The notes beneath the pieces were generated by a model, which worked only from the letters and a program-made list of their open reading frames with translations, had not been told where the DNA came from and did not search any database. 10,226 nt of DNA from Opitutus sp. GAS368 (GTDB lineage Bacteria > Verrucomicrobiota > Verrucomicrobiia > Opitutales > Opitutaceae), in contig CAMATV010000089.1 of the NCBI GenBank assembly GCA_945861235.1, positions 1 to 10,226 of the forward strand, given 5' to 3'. Made by a program: the position numbers and the translations under genes. Shown here one piece after another: positions 6,219 to 10,226 of this stretch; the stretch's first letter is position 1, and each line of letters starts with the position of its first letter.

Positions 6219-9200
6219 TCAAAAATCCCCCTTCAGACCGAAAGTAACCAACGCGCCGGTATATTGAAAATAGCTCACCGTCGCGTAGTCCGGAATGCCA
6301 GGACCGCGGACGCTCTGCACCTTGGCGGTGTGGGTGAGATTGCGCACGCTACCGTAGAGGGAAAATCGCTTCGACCAGCGATATTCGAGGGAGACATCCA
6401 CCCGGGTCTGCGGATCGACATAGTTGTAGGTGTCGGCCGGAACAACCGCACTCGCTGCAACCCGGCTGCCGCGGATCCAGCCACTACGTTGGACATTCAC
6501 CTTGGCGCTGACCTGGGCGCGCGCATAGCCGACGCCCCAGCTCATCTCGTGAGGAGAGAAGCCGGTGAAATCGGTCGCGTTGGCGCCACCGATGCTGAGC
6601 GTCGTCGCGTTGCCAAACACTTCGAAACCCTTCGCCCACTCCGGCACCAGCGGCGCGAGCGACTGCCGGTAGCTGAACTCGGCTCCCTGGATCGACGCCT
6701 CCCCGAAATTCCGCTTGGTGATGACTTCGTAGTTTAAATAGTCGTCCGTGAGCCCGAACTGCGCGAGCAGGTCCGCGGTCGCCGGTGTGCGCACCGTGCC
6801 GAAGAAGTTTTTGATGTCTTTGCGAAACAGGCTGACCGACGCGGTGGCGCCCTTCACGCTGTAGGCCTCCAGCGTCACATCGGTGTTGTCCGAGGTCCAC
6901 GGCGTCAGCGCGGTGTTGATGGCGGTGATGGTCTTGGTTGCGGCCGGCGAATCCGGGTCGGTGATCGTGATCCCGGGAATGATTTCCGTCAGGTTCGGCC
7001 GGCCGATGGTCTTCGCATAGGCCGCGCGGAGAAGAACGTTGGGCGTGATCTCGAAACTCGAGTTGAAGCTCGGGAAGAATCCTGCGTACTTCCGGCTGGC
7101 CCGGGCACCCCGCTCGGTTAGACGGAGCTTCGCGGTCGCCAACGCGTCCGTGGACACCGGAATGAGCCGGCCGGCGGAATCCCGAATAAACCCGCCGCTC
7201 GCATTCTTCTGATAGCCCGCTCCCACATTGTTCAACGGACCTTTACCGGCGTCCTGCGTCTGCTCGAACCGCACTCCCACCGACAGCCGCAGCCGTTGAT
7301 TCAAAAACCTAGCATCCCCGCGGACATACGCCGCCGGAATGGTTTCTTGCAGAAACTTGGAGGTATTGACCTGGCTGGTATACGCATTCGTCTGTTGGGC
7401 GGTGCCAAACGTGAAATATTCTGGGTGCGCCAGATAGAGGCGGTACATCTTATAAGGGCTCAGCCACCGGGTCGTGACGGGCGCGCCACCAGTCGTCGTA
7501 AAGTGATGACTCGACGAGAAACCGTCAGCGACGAGGTCGTAGTTGCCCGCGACCTGGGCGGCGACCCCACCCGGCGGAGTGAAAGCGTATCCGTAAGCCC
7601 CGCCGGTGATGTCCTTGGTAACCCGGCTGACCAGCGCGCCGAATTTTAGCGACAAAGGCAGCGAAAGATCGAAGTCGCGCCGGAAATTTAATCCCAGCCG
7701 CTGGTTTACATCTTTGCTCGTGAGCGGGCTGGCGTTGGCCGCTGTGACGGAAAAATTGTTACCTTCCTTGATATCGACGGGCCGGCCGGTCCGATCTGTC
7801 GCGGTCACCAACGCGGCTTTCCGTTGCGCGAAGCCGTCGATGCCATCGTAACGCACGATCAGATTGGCCAGAGTGGTGGTGATGGTGTTGAAGAAGCCAT
7901 CCTCAACATCCCTGCGCTTGTATCCGCCGTGCGACCAAGTGGCGTTGGCATCAATTTTCCAGCTGTCGCCCTCGTATCTGTAATTCAGCGCACCATGTCG
8001 CAGCGATCGATACTGGGTGGTCCACGGAACCGCCTGCTGGGCGCTGCCCACGCCGGTGGCGGCACCTTGGGAAAACTGCGCTGAGCCGGTGGCACCCGCG
8101 CCCGTCTGTGCGATCGACTGAAACTGACGCGTATAGATATCCGAGTTGGTGCCCTGAAAGCTCGCCTGCAGCACGTGCCTGTCGCCGATCTTCCAGTCGG
8201 CCGTCATCGCCGCCAGATTCCGGTTCTCGTCGAAGATGACCACACTCGGCCGGTTGTAGGTTTGCACGAGCCGGACCTGATCCCAGATGTCGAAATAAAA
8301 TTCCATCTCGGAAGGGCGCGAGGAATGCGAAAGGGCAAAGGTGAACGCGAGCTTCTGGTTCAACGGCAGAATATAGGAGAGGTTGAGGGCGGGTCGGTTC
8401 GGCGCGACGCTGGTGTCGGGATCGACGCCCTTCCGCTTGCTGAAACTGTAATCGAGATCGCCCAGGCCCCCGACCGCGGAATTCGTCAGGAAGGCGTTGT
8501 AGCTGAAAAGCGGTTTGCGCCGGCTGAAGCCGCTCTTGCTGATGATGTTGATCGTCCCGCCCACCGCATTCGCCGGCATTTCCGCAGTGGGAACCTTCGA
8601 GACCTCCAGGCGATCAACATTGCCGCTCGCGCTGACGCCGAGATCAAAGGTGCGGGTCCCCGCCTGGGTGGACGCCATTTCCGAACCGTTCAGCATCACG
8701 ATCGTGCCGGTCGCCGGCATCCCGCGAATGGATACCGATTGGGGCCGCTGCGGATCGTACGCCAGGCTGATCCCGGGCACGTATTTTAGGAATTCCCCGA
8801 CGTTGCCCTCGCCCATGTCGCCGAACTGATCGATGGAGACGACGCTCTTGATGTTGACGGCGTTGCGCTGCTCCTGTTCCGCCACCGCCTGGCCGCTTAA
8901 CACCCGGGCACTGACCGTGTACTTCTCGAGTTGGATCACATCGGAAGCAACGCCCAGCTCGGCGAGACCGAGCGCGAAGTCCTGCTGCAGCACCTTTCCG
9001 ACCGTGACGACGGCACTCACCGCCTGGGGGGACATGCCGGAGAACGTCACGGCAATCTGCACCGGTCCCGCCGGAACATTTGCCAGCCGGTATTCCCCGA
9101 TTGAATTCGTCGCGGTGGCGAGGTTCGTGCCCCGAATCGCCACCACAGCGTTATTCAGATAGTTTCCGCTGGCGGCATTGGACACGCGCCCCTCAACGGT

Positions 9201-9347
9201 GCCGGTGGCCGGAGCGTCGGCGGCGGCAAACGTCGACCGGAGGCCGGCCGCGCCCATCGCCAGGGCAATGACGAGACGACCGATGGCACGCACCGAGGCG
9301 GGAGCCGGTCGCGACGAAACGCCTGGGATTTGAGTCGAGGAACACAT
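6219..9347 (-). CDS. TonB-dependent outer-membrane receptor with N-terminal carboxypeptidase-regulatory-like domain
   Basis: A 1042-residue protein from ATG 9347. An ATG at 9416 would add 23 residues, but 9347 puts the signal peptide (hydrophobic LVIALAMGAAGL, then STFAAADA) nearer the N-terminus. Residues about 48-126 form a CarboxypepD_reg-like beta-sandwich (TVEGRVSNAASGNYLNNAVV, then IGEYRLANVPAG). A TonB-box-like stretch IQLEKYTVSA lies at 138-147. The plug follows at about 160-275, with FLKYVPGISL, VSIRGMP and ANAVGGTINIISKSGF. The rest is a long beta-barrel, including the AKTIGRPNLTEIIPG motif typical of the Xanthomonas/Caulobacter-type receptor family, and it ends in a terminal Phe as expected for BAM-inserted barrels. 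The role is energy-dependent uptake of oligosaccharides or another large ligand. No SusD-like partner is present in the window. It is the first gene of the minus-strand set and is divergent from the regulator at 9514. Ligand unknown. Confidence 0.93.
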   Translation of the reverse strand: MCSSTQIPGVSSRPAPASVRAIGRLVIALAMGAAGLRSTFAAADAPATGTVEGRVSNAASGNYLNNAVVAIRGTNLATATNSIGEYRLANVPAGPVQIAVTFSGMSPQAVSAVVTVGKVLQQDFALGLAELGVASDVIQLEKYTVSARVLSGQAVAEQEQRNAVNIKSVVSIDQFGDMGEGNVGEFLKYVPGISLAYDPQRPQSVSIRGMPATGTIVMLNGSEMASTQAGTRTFDLGVSASGNVDRLEVSKVPTAEMPANAVGGTINIISKSGFSRRKPLFSYNAFLTNSAVGGLGDLDYSFSKRKGVDPDTSVAPNRPALNLSYILPLNQKLAFTFALSHSSRPSEMEFYFDIWDQVRLVQTYNRPSVVIFDENRNLAAMTADWKIGDRHVLQASFQGTNSDIYTRQFQSIAQTGAGATGSAQFSQGAATGVGSAQQAVPWTTQYRSLRHGALNYRYEGDSWKIDANATWSHGGYKRRDVEDGFFNTITTTLANLIVRYDGIDGFAQRKAALVTATDRTGRPVDIKEGNNFSVTAANASPLTSKDVNQRLGLNFRRDFDLSLPLSLKFGALVSRVTKDITGGAYGYAFTPPGGVAAQVAGNYDLVADGFSSSHHFTTTGGAPVTTRWLSPYKMYRLYLAHPEYFTFGTAQQTNAYTSQVNTSKFLQETIPAAYVRGDARFLNQRLRLSVGVRFEQTQDAGKGPLNNVGAGYQKNASGGFIRDSAGRLIPVSTDALATAKLRLTERGARASRKYAGFFPSFNSSFEITPNVLLRAAYAKTIGRPNLTEIIPGITITDPDSPAATKTITAINTALTPWTSDNTDVTLEAYSVKGATASVSLFRKDIKNFFGTVRTPATADLLAQFGLTDDYLNYEVITKRNFGEASIQGAEFSYRQSLAPLVPEWAKGFEVFGNATTLSIGGANATDFTGFSPHEMSWGVGYARAQVSAKVNVQRSGWIRGSRVAASAVVPADTYNYVDPQTRVDVSLEYRWSKRFSLYGSVRNLTHTAKVQSVRGPGIPDYATVSYFQYTGALVTFGLKGDF

Positions 9348-9513
9348 GAGGTGGCGCGGTTGAGTTGGGCTCGATGCTGACTTGGTGAGATGAAACGCCG
9401 TCCACCGGGCCAGCAAAAGGAAACTACTGGCTAGATCACTTGGCCAGTATGTCCGCCGCGGACGCGTTTCGAGCTGGCATGGCCGCGCACGGTTCCGCTA
9501 CCAATTCACGGCG
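9348..9513. promoter_or_regulatory. Divergent control region between receptor and regulator genes
   Basis: This 166-bp stretch separates the divergent start codons of the TonB receptor (minus) and the GntR/LacI regulator (plus), so it should hold both promoters. I cannot pick convincing -35/-10 pairs by eye, and neither start has a Shine-Dalgarno sequence. It contains the inverted repeat at 9425-9449 and an additional half-site-like GCCAG at 9409-9413. It also contains a 22-codon reading frame (9449-9517) whose stop overlaps the regulator start. Confidence 0.6.
9425..9449. promoter_or_regulatory. 25-bp inverted repeat, candidate operator for the adjacent GntR/LacI regulator
   Basis: The arms TACTGGC (9425-9431) and GCCAGTA (9443-9449) are perfect reverse complements separated by 11 bases, centred at 9437. 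The site is 77 bases upstream of the regulator start and 90 bases upstream of the receptor start, a good position to control both promoters. Dimeric winged-helix regulators bind such dyads. The assignment to this regulator rests on position only. As an RNA hairpin it is weak (long loop, no T-tract), so a DNA-binding site is the better reading. Confidence 0.45.
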
Positions 9514-10226
9514 ATGAAGCTTGAGATCCCCCAACGAGTGCCGCTGGCGTTGCAGGTCGCCGGGTCGATCCGCGCGGGAATCGAAAAAAAAGCCTGGGCG
9601 GAATTTCTGCCGGGGGCGCGCCGCTTGAGCGAACTGCTGCGCGTGAGCCGGCCGACGGTTAACGCGGCGCTGCACCTGCTCGCCAAGGACGGCCTGATCA
9701 CCGTCCGGCACGGGCATCGCAATCGCATCATACCCCGGCGCCTGCGCGGTCCCGCCACCCGCGCATGGCTCGTTGCCATTGTAACGCACGAGCCGCTCAC
9801 GATGATGGCGCCGGCTGCGTACCGTGGAATTGTTGAAATGCAGGCGCATCTCGCCGAGCGCGGCTTCGAGACCGAGATCTTCGTCTGTCCCAACCGCAGC
9901 GGCACCACCGGGCACCGCAAGCTCGCGGAGTTCGTGATCCGGCCGCACGTGTTGTGTTGCGTCCTGATTTCTCTCCGCCGGGAACTGCAACAGTGGTTCG
10001 CCCGCCAAACCGTGCCCGCGCTGGTGCTGGGTTCTTGCCATGCTTCAGTCAAGTTGCCCTCGTTCGACGTCGACTATCGGGCCGTGTGCCGGCATGCGGG
10101 CGGCGCGTTTCTCAGCAAAGGGCACCAGTGCATGGCCCTGATTATGCCCAATTCCGGCGGCGCGGGCGAACTGGCCAGTGAGCTCGGGTTCCGCGAGGCG
10201 GTCGAAACCGGAAGCCCTTCGGCGGG
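9514..10226 (+). CDS. GntR/LacI hybrid transcriptional regulator, 3' end outside the window
   Basis: The first 237 residues are visible and the frame is open to the end of the window. Residues about 8-75 form a GntR-type winged helix: LALQVAGSIRAGI, then LPGARRLSELLRVSRPTVNAAL with the recognition helix at about 44-60, and a wing around TVRHGHRNRI. Residues from about 84 resemble the sugar-binding fold of LacI/periplasmic binding proteins: AWLVAIVTHEP, then YRGIVEMQAHLAERGFETEIF, the SFDVDYRAV segment (about 183-191) and KGHQCMALIMP before a GFREAV helix. It is therefore a ligand-responsive repressor or activator, not a FadR-type GntR protein. The frame is open upstream without an ATG or GTG, so 9514 is the likely start; it overlaps the stop of a 22-codon frame as ATGA. 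By position it probably controls the divergent TonB receptor and perhaps the whole locus. The effector is unknown. Confidence 0.87.
   Translation, partial: MKLEIPQRVPLALQVAGSIRAGIEKKAWAEFLPGARRLSELLRVSRPTVNAALHLLAKDGLITVRHGHRNRIIPRRLRGPATRAWLVAIVTHEPLTMMAPAAYRGIVEMQAHLAERGFETEIFVCPNRSGTTGHRKLAEFVIRPHVLCCVLISLRRELQQWFARQTVPALVLGSCHASVKLPSFDVDYRAVCRHAGGAFLSKGHQCMALIMPNSGGAGELASELGFREAVETGSPSA

Noticed and set aside
8175..8789. Plus-strand ORF of 204 codons (and neighbours 7296-7649, 8515-8829, 8833-9162) opposite the TonB receptor
   Set aside because: Antisense shadows of a single continuous 1042-residue receptor with correct motifs from plug to terminal Phe.
9436..10052. Two overlapping minus-strand ORFs (201 and 184 codons) over the right edge
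   Set aside because: The plus frame from 9514 gives an unmistakable GntR helix-turn-helix plus LacI-like domain, so these are antisense shadows.
1..10226. tRNA/rRNA genes, CRISPR arrays, insertion sequences, toxin-antitoxin or defence genes
   Set aside because: No cloverleaf, repeat-spacer pattern, transposase motif or terminal repeats were seen; almost all the sequence is accounted for by the listed genes.

Overview
The window is GC-rich, gene-dense bacterial DNA. It reads as part of a carbohydrate-utilisation locus. The protein styles point to a Verrucomicrobiota bacterium, probably Opitutaceae-like: a long TonB-dependent receptor with an N-terminal carboxypeptidase-regulatory-like domain and no SusD partner, a GntR/LacI hybrid regulator, and heparinase-II/III-like, DUF1080 and SGNH proteins. 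That placement is an inference from protein style; no rRNA or marker gene is present.

Layout. Plus strand, left half: the 3' end of a sialidase-like (BNR/Asp-box) propeller gene (to 406), then a Tat-type exported heparinase II/III-like protein (456-2516), then an HpcH/HpaI-family aldolase (2513-3373) joined to it by an ATGA stop/start overlap. The same frame continues downstream into what looks like a truncated DUF1080 gene (about 3446-3669). Minus strand, right half: a TonB-dependent receptor (start 9347, stop 6219), a complete sialidase-like propeller (6097-4868) and an SGNH hydrolase (4857-3667). The two gene sets converge at about 3667. At the right edge, divergent from the receptor, lies a GntR-LacI regulator (9514 to beyond the window). 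The 166-bp divergent region holds a 25-bp inverted repeat that is a good operator candidate.

How the genes may work together (inference). The receptor would import oligosaccharides released at or outside the outer membrane. The exported propeller proteins, the SGNH esterase-like enzyme and the heparinase-like lyase would deacylate and depolymerise an acidic, probably acylated, polysaccharide. The cytoplasmic aldolase would cleave a 2-keto-3-deoxy sugar acid from the resulting uronate-type sugars. The regulator would sense a product and control the locus. The actual glycan cannot be read from the sequence.

Points worth a second look are the DUF1080 remnant at the convergent junction, the altered active-site motif in the aldolase, the paralogous propeller pair on opposite strands, the operator candidate, and ATGA-coupled mini-ORFs in front of two genes. 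I saw no tRNA, rRNA, CRISPR array, insertion sequence or clearly new defence-type system.
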